Source of the DNA: Angelakisella sp.
Lineage (GTDB): Bacteria; Bacillota; Clostridia; Oscillospirales; Ruminococcaceae
Direction of reading: 5' to 3'
DNA length: 30,235 nt
Assembly: GCA_020025195.1 (NCBI GenBank)
Contig: JAHHSN010000018.1
Span: 1 to 30,235 of the forward strand
The notes below the pieces were generated by a model, which was not told the DNA's origin, ran no database searches, and was given only the letters and a program-made list of their open reading frames with translations. This document shows positions 20,630-28,506 of the stretch, in pieces. Numbering within the stretch: position 1 is the first letter of the stretch; each line of letters begins with the position of its first letter. Made by a program: the position numbers and the translations under genes.

Positions 20630-22588
20630 ATGGAGAAGAAGGTAACACGGGCCGAGAGCGCCGGCTTCTGCTTCGGCGTCCGCCGTGCGGTCGAGATGAC
20701 CGAGGAAGCGGCAAAGCAGGGCAGGGTCTGCACCCTTGGAGAACTGATTCATAATAAAGTGGTGACCGATGATCTCACGGCGCGGGGCGTTGCCATTCTG
20801 GACCGTCCCGAGGATGCAAGCCCCGAGGAGACTGTCGTCATTCGCTCCCACGGGGTGGGAAAATCGGTCTATGAGACGCTGGAGAGCCGCGGTGTTCCCT
20901 ATCTGGATGCCACCTGTCCTTTTGTTGAGAAAATCCATAAGATCGTCTCGGAGGTCTCCCCCGAAACGGTGATCCTTATTGCCGGAAAGCGGGAACATCC
21001 CGAGGTGGAGGGCATTTTGGGACATGCGGCAGGTCAGGCGTTTGTGATCCGGACTGTCGAGGAGTTAGAAAATAACAACAGTTTATTGGAAGTTATTACT
21101 AAAAAACAAGCTGTATTGGTCTCTCAAACCACCTTTTCACGCTCGGAATGGGAGAAAATCAACTTTTCCGCAAAAAAGGTGTGTACAAATCTCAAAGTTT
21201 TTGATACAATATGTAAAGCGACTATCAAGCGACAGGAAGAAGCCCGGGAATTATCCCGGCAGGCAGACGCCATGGTGGTGATCGGCGGTCACCACAGTTC
21301 CAACACCGCAGAGCTTTATGAGATCTGCCGGAAGAACGTGCCGACCATATGGGTCGAGCGGGCGGAGGAGCTACGGTGTCAGGCGCCCCTTTTGCAGAAG
21401 GCGCACCATATCGGTATTACTGCCGGCGCTTCAACCCCGGCTTGTATAATTAAGGAGGTTCAAAATTCCATGAGCGAATTTGAAAACAACATGAGCGAAG
21501 AAATGAACTTTGGAGAGCTGCTGGAGCAGTATTCCAAAAGTATACATAATGGGGAGAAGGTAACGGCCGTTGTTACGGACATCAAGCCGACTGAGATTGC
21601 TGTTGATGCCGGTACCAAGCATGCTTGCTATGTGCCGCTGGATCAGCTGACCAGCGACCCGACCAAGAAGCCGGAAGACGTCGTCAAGATCGGCGATGAG
21701 CTGGAGCTGATGGTCGTCCGCGTCAATGACGTGGAAGGCACCGCGATGCTTTCCAAGACCCGTTTGGATGCTGCCGCGGGCTTTGAGAAGGTCATGAACG
21801 CCGGCGATACCGGCGAGGTTCTCACCGGTATTGTCACCGAGGTTATCAAGGGCGGCGTTCTGGTTCTCACCAACGGCGTCAAGGTCTTTGTACCCGCCAG
21901 CCAGACCGGCGTTCCGAGAGACGGCGATCTCAACACCCTGCTCCGTCAGGAAGTCAGCTTCAAGATCCTTGAGACCAACCGTCAGCGCCGCCGCGCGGTC
22001 GGTTCTATTAGTGTGGTTGCCCGTGAGGCCCGCCGTGAGCTCGCCAAGAAGTTCTGGGAAGAGGTCGAGGTCGGCAAGGTTTACACCGGCCGTGTCAAGA
22101 GCCTCACCAACTTCGGCGCCTTCGTCGATCTCGGCGGAGTGGATGGCCGCATCAGCCTGACGGATCTGACCTGGCTGCGTGTTAAGCATCCCTCTGAGGT
22201 CGTTTCCATCGGTGATACGGTTGAAGTCACCGTCAAGGATATCGACCGCGAGAACAACCGCATTTCCCTCATCTACAAGAAGACCGAGGACAATCCCTGG
22301 GAGAAGATCAAGACCCTCTATCAGGTCGGCGATGTTGTCACCGTCAAGATCATGTCCATCACCACTTTCGGCGCCTTCGCGCAGATCATCCCCGGCATCG
22401 ATGGCCTGATTCACATCAGCCAGATCGCCAAGGAGCGCGTGGAGAAGGTCTCCGACAAGCTGACCGTCGGTCAGGAGGTTGAGGCCAAGATCACCGAGCT
22501 GGACTACGAGCGTAAGCGCGCCAGCCTCTCCATCAAGGCTCTGCTTCAGGACGAGGAAGCTTCTGAGGAAGCTCCTGCTGAGGACTGA
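20630..22588 (+). CDS. ispH: IspH (HMBPP reductase) fused to a four-repeat S1 protein
   Basis: A 652-residue bifunctional protein. Residues 1-280 are 4-hydroxy-3-methylbut-2-enyl diphosphate reductase, the last step of the MEP isoprenoid pathway. The iron-sulfur cysteines are C14 (GFCFGV), C96 (DATCPF) and C195 (DTICKAT), and the catalytic glutamate is E125 in HPEVEG. Residues about 308-645 hold four S1 RNA-binding domains; the third and fourth contain NFGAFVDL and TFGAFAQI. An acidic tail follows. This fusion is well known in Clostridia, where the S1 part stands in for ribosomal protein S1. An internal AAGGAGG precedes an in-frame ATG at 21470, so separate S1 synthesis is possible. Bases 21061-21240 are strikingly AT-rich. 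Confidence 0.95.
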   Translation: MEKKVTRAESAGFCFGVRRAVEMTEEAAKQGRVCTLGELIHNKVVTDDLTARGVAILDRPEDASPEETVVIRSHGVGKSVYETLESRGVPYLDATCPFVEKIHKIVSEVSPETVILIAGKREHPEVEGILGHAAGQAFVIRTVEELENNNSLLEVITKKQAVLVSQTTFSRSEWEKINFSAKKVCTNLKVFDTICKATIKRQEEARELSRQADAMVVIGGHHSSNTAELYEICRKNVPTIWVERAEELRCQAPLLQKAHHIGITAGASTPACIIKEVQNSMSEFENNMSEEMNFGELLEQYSKSIHNGEKVTAVVTDIKPTEIAVDAGTKHACYVPLDQLTSDPTKKPEDVVKIGDELELMVVRVNDVEGTAMLSKTRLDAAAGFEKVMNAGDTGEVLTGIVTEVIKGGVLVLTNGVKVFVPASQTGVPRDGDLNTLLRQEVSFKILETNRQRRRAVGSISVVAREARRELAKKFWEEVEVGKVYTGRVKSLTNFGAFVDLGGVDGRISLTDLTWLRVKHPSEVVSIGDTVEVTVKDIDRENNRISLIYKKTEDNPWEKIKTLYQVGDVVTVKIMSITTFGAFAQIIPGIDGLIHISQIAKERVEKVSDKLTVGQEVEAKITELDYERKRASLSIKALLQDEEASEEAPAED

Positions 22589-22605
22589 TTACTTGGAATA
22601 AATGA

Positions 22606-22637
22606 CCGGAGTTCCTAAAGGACTCCGGCCTTTTTTT
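22606..22637 (+). terminator. Terminator of the rpiR-ispH-S1 operon
   Basis: CCGGAGT (22606-22612) pairs with ACTCCGG (22622-22628), followed by CCTTTTTTT. Confidence 0.88.
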
Positions 22638-22725
22638 GACCTGCTGTGGCGGAACGAGAGGAGACTTTGTCTGAAATGGCCAAGAAAGACCGCCGGGAAT
22701 CAGACGGATTCGTCAGAATGACCGC

Positions 22726-22753
22726 TTGACTTTTTGCTCCTGCGATATATAAT
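22726..22753 (+). promoter_or_regulatory. Promoter of the Met T-box operon
   Basis: TTGACT (22726-22731), 16 bp, TATAAT (22748-22753). The predicted start is near 22760. Confidence 0.75.
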
Positions 22754-22759
22754 GGAACA

Positions 22760-23070
22760 CATAGAAACTGATACACCGCAAAGACAATGACGAGAAGAGT
22801 AAGCCATCCGCGCTTTCACAGAGAGTCCCCAGTTTGCTGAAAGGGGATAAAGCAGAGATTGCCGAACATGGTCTCTGAGTCGCACGTCCGAACTCATACG
22901 TTAGGGCGTGACGGGTCCACCCGTTACAGTGGCAGACTATAAACGAAGCAGGCAGCTTTGGAGTAGTCGATAAGGCGGAGGTCGTGAGGCTTTCGTGAAG
23001 CAGGGTGGTACCACGTGGGCTTATTGCAGTCCTCGTCCTTGAAGTATATTCAAGGGACGAGGGCTTTTTT
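22760..23070 (+). promoter_or_regulatory. T-box leader, methionine specific
   Basis: A tRNA-sensing leader upstream of metNIQ. Stem I begins with GAGAAGAGTAAGCC (about 22791-22804), followed by the AGAG and CTGAAAGGGG loop segments. The specifier region is CCGAACATGGTCTCTGAG, with codon ATG at 22868-22870, read by tRNA-Met. The T-box sequence AGGGTGGTACCACG is at 23002-23015. The competing terminator pairs CCTCGTCCTTGAA (from 23031) with TTCAAGGGACGAGG and ends in CTTTTTT (to 23070). Uncharged tRNA-Met should stabilise the antiterminator and raise methionine import. Confidence 0.95.
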
Positions 23071-23106
23071 ATTTGCTCTCAAGAGGTTTTTAGAGGAGGA
23101 AATGAC

Positions 23107-23862
23107 ATGATCCGTATTGAGCATCTGACGAAGGTATTTAACAGCGGCACCCCCGATGAGTGCACCGCCCTTTCCGATGTCAGCTTCACCATTGAGGATG
23201 GGGACATCTTTGGGATCATCGGCATGAGCGGCGCCGGCAAGAGCACCCTGCTGCGCTGCCTCTCCCTTCTGGAGCGCCCCACCTCCGGCAAGATCATTCA
23301 GGACGGGGTGGACATCTCCACGCTCCGGGGCAAGGCGCTTCTGGAAGCGCACCGCAAGACCGGCGTCGTTTTTCAGGGCTACAACCTCCTCATGCAGAAA
23401 ACCGTTTTTGAGAACGTCGCATTTCCCCTGCGGCTGGTGAAAAGAAAAAAGGCGGAGATTACTCCCCGCGTGATGGAGCTTTTGGAGCTGGTCGGCCTTT
23501 CCGACAAAGCCGGCTGCTATCCGGCACAGCTTTCCGGCGGCCAGAAGCAGCGCGTCGCCATCGCCCGCGCCCTCGCCTCCGATCCGGAGGTGCTGCTCTG
23601 TGATGAGCCGACCTCGGCGCTCGACAGCCTTACCACCAACCAGATGCTCTCCCTGCTTCAGGACATCAACCGGAAGCTCGGCATCACCATTATCATCATC
23701 ACCCACGCCATCGGCGTTGTAAAGCGGGTCTGCAATAAGGTCGCCGTCATTGATTCCTCCCAGTTTGCGGAGGGCGGCGAGACCAAGTCCATTTTCCAGC
23801 ATCCGCAGAGCAATATTACCCGCCTGCTCCTCTCCGAAGCGGAGGAGCCCCGGGAGGCCTAA
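23107..23862 (+). CDS. metN: Methionine ABC transporter ATP-binding protein, short form
   Basis: The ATPase of the MetNIQ methionine importer, 251 residues. Walker A is GMSGAGKST, the Q-loop VVFQGYNLL, the signature LSGGQKQRVAIARA and Walker B VLLCDEPTSALD, with the H-loop ITHAIGVVKRVC. GAGGAGGAAATGAC fixes the ATG at 23107. Canonical MetN is about 340 residues with a C-terminal NIL domain that binds methionine and inhibits transport; this protein ends just after the ATPase domain (QHPQSNITRLLLSEAEE). It is followed 14 bases later by metI. Confidence 0.93.
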   Translation: MIRIEHLTKVFNSGTPDECTALSDVSFTIEDGDIFGIIGMSGAGKSTLLRCLSLLERPTSGKIIQDGVDISTLRGKALLEAHRKTGVVFQGYNLLMQKTVFENVAFPLRLVKRKKAEITPRVMELLELVGLSDKAGCYPAQLSGGQKQRVAIARALASDPEVLLCDEPTSALDSLTTNQMLSLLQDINRKLGITIIIITHAIGVVKRVCNKVAVIDSSQFAEGGETKSIFQHPQSNITRLLLSEAEEPREA

Positions 23863-23876
23863 GAGGAGGAAAGAAA

Positions 23877-24560
23877 ATGTCAGGATTTTTACAGCAGTTT
23901 ACCGGGAGCTTCCTTTGGATCGGCACCCTAGAGACCCTTTATATGACCGTTGCTTCCACCTTCTTTGCCTATGTGCTGGGACTGCCGCTCGGCGTCCTGC
24001 TCACCATCACAAAGCGCGGCGGCGTTCTGGAAGCCCCGCACTTCAATGCAGTCTACGGCTGGTTCATCAATATGCTCCGGTCCCTGCCCTTCATCGTGCT
24101 CATCTTCTTCATGATCCCCGTGACCCGCACCGTCATGGGCACCGCGATCGGTGACACCGCGGCCATCCTGCCGCTCACCGTCTCCGCCTCGGCGTTCGTT
24201 GCCCGCATGGTGGAGCAGAGCCTGGAGGAGGTCGATCAGGGCGTGGTGGAAGCGGCCCGCTGCATGGGCGCCAACCGCTGGCAGATCGTCACCCGCGTCT
24301 ATCTGGTGGAGAGCTTCCCCAGCCTCATCCGCGGCCTTTCCATCAGCACCATCACCATCCTCGGCTACACCGCCATTACCGGCGCGTTCGGAGCCGGCGG
24401 CCTCGGCAACATCGCTTACCGCTTCGGCTTCCAGCGTTATCAGGACGATGTGATGTATGCCTCGGTCTTGATGCTCATCGTTCTGGTCTGCATCATTCAG
24501 GCGGTTTGCAACCTCTGGGCACGGGGGAGCGATAAGCGCGCCGCCACCCATTCGGACTGA
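23877..24560 (+). CDS. metI: Methionine ABC transporter permease
   Basis: A 227-residue membrane permease of the MetI type with about five hydrophobic segments (around 12-38, 58-85, 90-110, 150-175 and 190-215). The cytoplasmic EAA loop, which docks to MetN, reads VDQGVVEAARCMGANRWQ (about 121-138). The segment RSLPFIVLIFFMIPVTR is typical of MetI. AGAGGAGGAAAGAAA precedes the ATG. It is cotranscribed with metN; metQ follows after 128 bases containing a hairpin. Confidence 0.95.
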   Translation: MSGFLQQFTGSFLWIGTLETLYMTVASTFFAYVLGLPLGVLLTITKRGGVLEAPHFNAVYGWFINMLRSLPFIVLIFFMIPVTRTVMGTAIGDTAAILPLTVSASAFVARMVEQSLEEVDQGVVEAARCMGANRWQIVTRVYLVESFPSLIRGLSISTITILGYTAITGAFGAGGLGNIAYRFGFQRYQDDVMYASVLMLIVLVCIIQAVCNLWARGSDKRAATHSD

Positions 24561-24587
24561 AGCCCTTCCAACTTGACTTCTCCCCGC

Positions 24588-24615
24588 CGGACCGATTATC
24601 GTACGGATCGGTCCG
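24588..24615 (+). other. Intercistronic hairpin between metI and metQ
   Basis: CGGACCGAT (24588-24596) pairs perfectly with ATCGGTCCG (24607-24615). There is no T-tract, so it is more likely an mRNA stability or processing element than a terminator. Confidence 0.55.
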
Positions 24616-24688
24616 CGGGTGAAAGTACGGCGAACGCCGTCCATAGAACCCCATATCAATCCATATCGCATGAAAAGGAGTTACCCAC

Positions 24689-25540
24689 ATGAAACGTATT
24701 CTTAAAGTATTCGCGCTGGTTCTGGCGCTTACCCTGGTACTTACGGCTTGCGGCGGTCAGAAGGATCCCGCGGATAATCCCCCCGCCGATAATCCCCCCG
24801 CTGAGGGCGACAACGTTGTCATCAAAGTAGGCGCTTCTCCCGCGCCCCACGCGGTCATTCTGGAGCAGCTGGTTCCCGTCCTCGCCGAGCAGGGCATCAC
24901 CCTGGAGATCGTACAGTTTGACGATTACGTCATGCCGAACCTCGCCCTCGACGGCAAGGACCTCGACGCCAACTACTTCCAGCACAAGCCCTACCTCGAT
25001 GACTTTAACGTCAAGAAGGGTACCAAGCTGGTCTCCCTTGCCCCCATCCACTATGAGCCTCTCGGCATCTATGCCGGCAAGACCAAGGCTATCGCGGAGC
25101 TTCCCGAGGGTGCCCAGATCGGTATCCCCGCGGACAACACCAACGGCGCCCGCGCTCTGCAGCTCCTTGTTGCACAGGGACTCATTGAGCTGAAGGAAGG
25201 CGTCGGCCTGGAAGCGACCGAGCTGGACATCGTGAAGAACGAGAAGAACCTCAAGATCGTCCCCATGGATTCCGCCAATCTCCCCGCCAGCCTTCCCGAC
25301 CTTGACCTCGCGGTCATCAACGGCAACTACGCGCTGGGCGCCGGCCTTTCTGCCGACCTCCTCCTCGCGACCGAGGCCGCCGACAGCGACGCCGCCAAGA
25401 CCTTCTCCAACGTGCTGGCGGTCCGTGAAGGTGACGAGAACCGCCCTGAGCTTCTGGCCCTGCGGGATGCCCTCCGGAGCGAGACCGTCCGTACCTTCCT
25501 GGAGGAGACCTACCACGGTGTGGTCGTTCCCTCTTTCTGA
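24689..25540 (+). CDS. metQ: Methionine-binding lipoprotein
   Basis: The extracytoplasmic methionine receptor of MetNIQ, 283 residues (NLPA/MetQ family). A signal peptide ends in the lipobox LTAC, with C21 as the lipidated residue. A short Asp/Pro linker (repeated DNPPA) leads to the binding domain starting at VVIKVGASPAPHA, with FDDYVMPNLALDGKDLDANYFQHKPYLDDF (split across about 75-105) and IGIPADNTNGARAL characteristic of the family. AAAAGGAGTTACCCAC precedes the ATG. It is the last gene of the T-box operon, followed by a terminator. Confidence 0.96.
   Translation: MKRILKVFALVLALTLVLTACGGQKDPADNPPADNPPAEGDNVVIKVGASPAPHAVILEQLVPVLAEQGITLEIVQFDDYVMPNLALDGKDLDANYFQHKPYLDDFNVKKGTKLVSLAPIHYEPLGIYAGKTKAIAELPEGAQIGIPADNTNGARALQLLVAQGLIELKEGVGLEATELDIVKNEKNLKIVPMDSANLPASLPDLDLAVINGNYALGAGLSADLLLATEAADSDAAKTFSNVLAVREGDENRPELLALRDALRSETVRTFLEETYHGVVVPSF
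24773..24802 (+). repeat. Two tandem 15-base repeats in metQ linker
   Basis: GATAATCCCCCCGCC (24773-24787) is followed by GATAATCCCCCCGCT (24788-24802), each encoding DNPPA in the flexible linker after the lipid anchor. Copy number may vary between strains. Confidence 0.8.
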
Positions 25541-25561
25541 AAAATCAAAAAGGCATAAGAT

Positions 25562-25600
25562 AAGAGCCGTACTCCCCAAAAGGAGCGCGGCTCTTTTTTC
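25562..25600 (+). terminator. Terminator of metNIQ
   Basis: AAGAGCCG (25562-25569) pairs with CGGCTCTT (25588-25595), with an inner CTCC/GGAG, then TTTTTTC. Confidence 0.85.
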
Positions 25601-25604
25601 TGTC

Positions 25605-26069
25605 CTAGTGTTGTTTCGGGGGGATTTTCCGCTTTGCGCGGAGCATTTTGAGGACAAAAAGGAGGATGGCGCCGAACAGGAGCCCAAAATAGACCGGCAG
25701 GAACCACCGGCCGAGGTCACTCCCCCTTGCGGCCTGGATTGTTATGTAGGAAAAATCGAGGGCGATGAGCAGCTTTAACACCGAGCAAAGCTCCGCGGCA
25801 GCTGCCTGCACAGCCTGAGGACTTTGGGGGGATTTGAGCGGCGCGAGCCAGCCGAAAAAGGAGAGCATCCCGAACAGCAGCCAGCCGAACAGGAGGGGGA
25901 AGAGGAGGGAGGCGCGTCGGCCGAAGGCGTCCGATTCCCCCGCGGCATTATAATGCAGGGGAACGGACTCCGGGAGGGCGTGCCACCGCACCGCCAGATA
26001 GACCGAAACGGCCAGCAGAACGAGCAGACCTAAAACAGTGCAAAGCCGGGGAAGGAGTTTCTTTTTCAT
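25605..26069 (-). CDS. DUF1648 membrane protein
   Basis: A 154-residue membrane protein. An N-terminal helix (about 8-26) precedes the DUF1648 signature LPESVPLHYNAAGESDAFGRR, in which the PxHxNxxGxxD core is intact. Three further hydrophobic segments follow (about 55-75, 92-108 and 122-140). DUF1648 occurs in SdpI-like immunity and signalling proteins, but this protein lacks the SdpI C-terminal part and no SdpC-like toxin is nearby, so function is unknown. The ATG at 26069 is preceded by AAAGGAGG at normal spacing; a GTG at 26078 would lie on top of it. Confidence 0.8.
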   Translation of the reverse strand: MKKKLLPRLCTVLGLLVLLAVSVYLAVRWHALPESVPLHYNAAGESDAFGRRASLLFPLLFGWLLFGMLSFFGWLAPLKSPQSPQAVQAAAAELCSVLKLLIALDFSYITIQAARGSDLGRWFLPVYFGLLFGAILLFVLKMLRAKRKIPPKQH

Positions 26070-26120
26070 GGGGAGCACCTCCTTTTTCTTTTACAGTGTC
26101 ATGATAGCAAACAGTTCCCC

Positions 26121-26161
26121 AAAAGGCAACCCCTATGACCTTGTGAAAGATCATAGGGGTT
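26121..26161 (-). terminator. Likely terminator of nfnAB
   Basis: AACCCCTATGA (26128-26138) and TCATAGGGGTT (26151-26161) form a perfect 11 bp stem just after the nfnB stop. On the minus strand GCCTTTT follows; the T-tract is short. Confidence 0.6.
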
Positions 26162-26170
26162 CTGATTCAC

Positions 26171-27568
26171 TTACAGCGGCTTCTTCAGGTAGGCATCGAT
26201 CTCCCGCGCGGCTTCTCTCCCCGCGCCCATCGCAAGGATGACCGTCGCGGCGCCGGTCACAGCGTCCCCTCCTGCAAATACGCCCGGACGGGAGGTTGCG
26301 GCGCTTTCTTCTTCGGTGATGAGCCCGCCCCAGCGGGTGACGGAAAGCCCCGGGGTGGTGCGGTGCAGGAGCGGGTTCGGGCTGGTACCGATCGCCATGA
26401 TGACGGTATCCACCGGAATGGTGACCCGGGAATCCGGCTTCACAACCGGTCTCCGGCGGCCGCTTTCATCCGGTTCGCCGAGCATCATCTCGTCGCAGAC
26501 GAGGGCCGTTACGAAGCCCTGCTCGTCACCCAGAATTTCCGCCGGGTTGGTGAGCAGACGAAACTGGATCCCTTCCTCCTCGGCGTGCTCCACTTCCTCC
26601 CGGCGTGCCGGAAGCTCCTCCCGGCCGCGGCGGTAGACCACCGTGACCTCAGCCCCCATGCGGCGGGCAGAGCGGGCGGCGTCCATGGCAACATTGCCGC
26701 CGCCGACCACCGCCACCCGTTTGGCGGGCAGGAGGGGGGTGCGGCTTCCCGGACGGTAGGCCTTCATTAGGTTGATGCGGGTGAGATATTCATTAGCGGA
26801 AAAGACGCCGCAGAGCGTTTCTCCGGGGATGTTCATAAAGCGGGGGAGGCCTGCGCCGCTCCCGATAAAGACCGCCTCAAAGCCCTGCTGAAAGAGCTCA
26901 TCGATGGTGAGGACCCGCCCGATGACCATGTCGGTCAGAATGGTGACGCCGAGCGCCTTTAGGCCCTCGATCTCCGCCTTTACGATCTTTTTGGGAAGGC
27001 GAAACTCCGGGATGCCGTAGGTGAGCACGCCGCCGGGCTCGTGCAGTGCCTCAAAGATGGTGACGGCGTAGCCCATGCGGGCAAGGTCGCCCGCCGCGGC
27101 AAGCCCCGAGGGACCGGAACCGATGACCGCGACCCGCCGTCCGTTTTGGGGAGGAGGGGCGACTGCCTTTTCGTTATGCTCCCGGTGCCAGTCCGCCACA
27201 AAGCGCTCCAGCCGCCCGATGGCGACCGGTTCCCCATTCTTTCCGCGGATACAGCGGCTTTCGCACTGGGATTCCTGCGGGCAGACCCGTCCGCAGATCG
27301 CCGGGAGGGCGTTGTCGGTGGTGAGGACCTCATAGGCTGCCTCAAAATTGCCCTCCGCCACCTTTTCAATGAAGTGGGGGATATCCACCTCGACGGGACA
27401 GCACCCTCGGCAGGGAGCGGTGGGACAGCAGAGGCACCGTGCCGCCTCCGCCATCGCCATTTCGGGGGAGTAGCCCAGCGCCACCTCCTCAAAGTTGCGG
27501 CAGCGCTCCTCCGGCGGCTGAACCGGCATGGGATGGGAGGTTGGACTTAAGTTCTTAGTTTTTTTCAT
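26171..27568 (-). CDS. nfnB: NfnB, GltA-like NADP(H)-binding subunit
   Basis: The large subunit of NADH-dependent reduced ferredoxin:NADP+ oxidoreductase, which couples ferredoxin, NADH and NADP(H) by electron bifurcation. The 465-residue protein resembles the small subunit of glutamate synthase. N-terminal cysteine sets (CLCCPTAPCRGCCPVE and CGRVCPQESQCESRC) bind two 4Fe-4S clusters. FAD binding is at VIGSGPSGLAAAGDL and NADP(H) binding at VVGGGNVAMDAARSARRMG, and GVFAGGDAVTGAATVILAMG closes the FAD site. No glutamate synthase large subunit is nearby, whereas an NfnA-type partner overlaps it by 14 bases, which favours Nfn. GAAGGAGGGCGAACGCT precedes the ATG. Confidence 0.9.
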   Translation of the reverse strand: MKKTKNLSPTSHPMPVQPPEERCRNFEEVALGYSPEMAMAEAARCLCCPTAPCRGCCPVEVDIPHFIEKVAEGNFEAAYEVLTTDNALPAICGRVCPQESQCESRCIRGKNGEPVAIGRLERFVADWHREHNEKAVAPPPQNGRRVAVIGSGPSGLAAAGDLARMGYAVTIFEALHEPGGVLTYGIPEFRLPKKIVKAEIEGLKALGVTILTDMVIGRVLTIDELFQQGFEAVFIGSGAGLPRFMNIPGETLCGVFSANEYLTRINLMKAYRPGSRTPLLPAKRVAVVGGGNVAMDAARSARRMGAEVTVVYRRGREELPARREEVEHAEEEGIQFRLLTNPAEILGDEQGFVTALVCDEMMLGEPDESGRRRPVVKPDSRVTIPVDTVIMAIGTSPNPLLHRTTPGLSVTRWGGLITEEESAATSRPGVFAGGDAVTGAATVILAMGAGREAAREIDAYLKKPL

Positions 27569-28412
27569 AGCGTTCGCCCTCCTTCAGAAGATTGCAGTCT
27601 GCATCCCGGGCGGTTCGCTCCTGCTCGGCATAGAGCCGGCTGCGGCGGATCGCTTCGTCAAAATCCACGAGATGTCCGTCAAATTCCGGGCCGTCCACGC
27701 AGGCGAATTTCACCTTGCCCCCGACGGTCAGACGGCAGCAGCCGCACATCCCGGTGCCGTCGATCATGATGGGATTCATGCTGACGACGCAGGGGAGGCC
27801 GTATTCCTCGGTGAGGCGGCTCACGGCCTTCATCATGGGGAGAGGACCGATGGCAATGACGGTATCATAGTGCTCGCTCGCGTCCAGCAGGGACTGGAGC
27901 GCATCGGTGACAAAGCCCTTTTCGCCCGCGGAGCCGTCGTCGGTCATGAGAAAGAAGCGTCCGCTGACGGCGCGCATTTCCTTTTCCAGAATGACGAGGT
28001 TCTGATCCCGGAAGCCCACGATGGTATGAACCTCGGCTCCCTCCTGAAAGAGCGCTTTAGCGGTGGGATAGGCGATGGCGCACCCAACGCCGCCGCCCAC
28101 TACGGCGACCTTTTTAAGACCGTCCAGATGGCTGGGACAGCCTAAGGGGCCGACGAGATCGGCAAGGGAATCCCCGACCGAGAGGGTATCAAGCTCCATG
28201 GTGGCGCCGCCGACGATCTGAAAGATGACGGTGACGGTGCCGCCCGCGCGGTCATAGTCCGCAACGGTGAGGGGAATGCGTTCGCTGCCCTCCTTGGCGC
28301 GGAGGATGACAAACTGCCCCGCTTTTGCCTTGGCGGCAATGAGCGGAGCCTTCACCACCATCCGGCAGACGGTGGGGTTGAGGGGCTCTTTGGAGAGAAT
28401 GGGAAAGTTCAT
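27555..28412 (-). CDS. nfnA: NfnA, FAD/2Fe-2S subunit
   Basis: The small subunit of the Nfn complex (also called sulfide dehydrogenase subunit or PyrK-like), 285 residues. A ferredoxin-reductase fold carries the flavin motif ERIPLTVAD (about 45-53) and the NAD-binding VAVVGGGVGCAIAYPTA. The 2Fe-2S site sits at the C-terminal side, with MCGCCRLTV and FACVDGPEFDGH. The ATG at 28412 is preceded by AAAGGAAC. nfnB starts inside its 3' end. Together they make NADPH for biosynthesis in an anaerobe. The upstream region is shared with a small divergent gene and holds a CTGTCC/GGACAG inverted repeat. Confidence 0.9.
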   Translation of the reverse strand: MNFPILSKEPLNPTVCRMVVKAPLIAAKAKAGQFVILRAKEGSERIPLTVADYDRAGGTVTVIFQIVGGATMELDTLSVGDSLADLVGPLGCPSHLDGLKKVAVVGGGVGCAIAYPTAKALFQEGAEVHTIVGFRDQNLVILEKEMRAVSGRFFLMTDDGSAGEKGFVTDALQSLLDASEHYDTVIAIGPLPMMKAVSRLTEEYGLPCVVSMNPIMIDGTGMCGCCRLTVGGKVKFACVDGPEFDGHLVDFDEAIRRSRLYAEQERTARDADCNLLKEGERYEKN

Positions 28413-28435
28413 GCGGAGTTCCTTTCTTGGAATTT

Positions 28436-28455
28436 CTGTCCTGTTTAATGGACAG
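28436..28455. promoter_or_regulatory. Inverted repeat in the nfnA divergent region
   Basis: CTGTCC (28436-28441) and GGACAG (28450-28455) flank TGTTTAAT. It sits 24 bases before the nfnA start and just upstream of a TATAAT (28465-28470) reading toward the small plus-strand gene. A shared operator is possible; the regulator is unknown. Confidence 0.4.
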
Positions 28456-28506
28456 GAAAGACCATATAATAAAGATAACAAAGAGAACGAAAGGGAGGAA
28501 AAAGCA

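Noticed and set aside
21431..22414. A 327-codon minus-strand frame across the S1 repeats
   Set aside because: Antisense shadow of the S1 domains; repetitive composition follows from the S1 codons.
26171..27568. Glutamate synthase small subunit (gltD)
   Set aside because: Similarity is real, but there is no large subunit nearby and an NfnA-type partner overlaps, so the Nfn complex is the better call.
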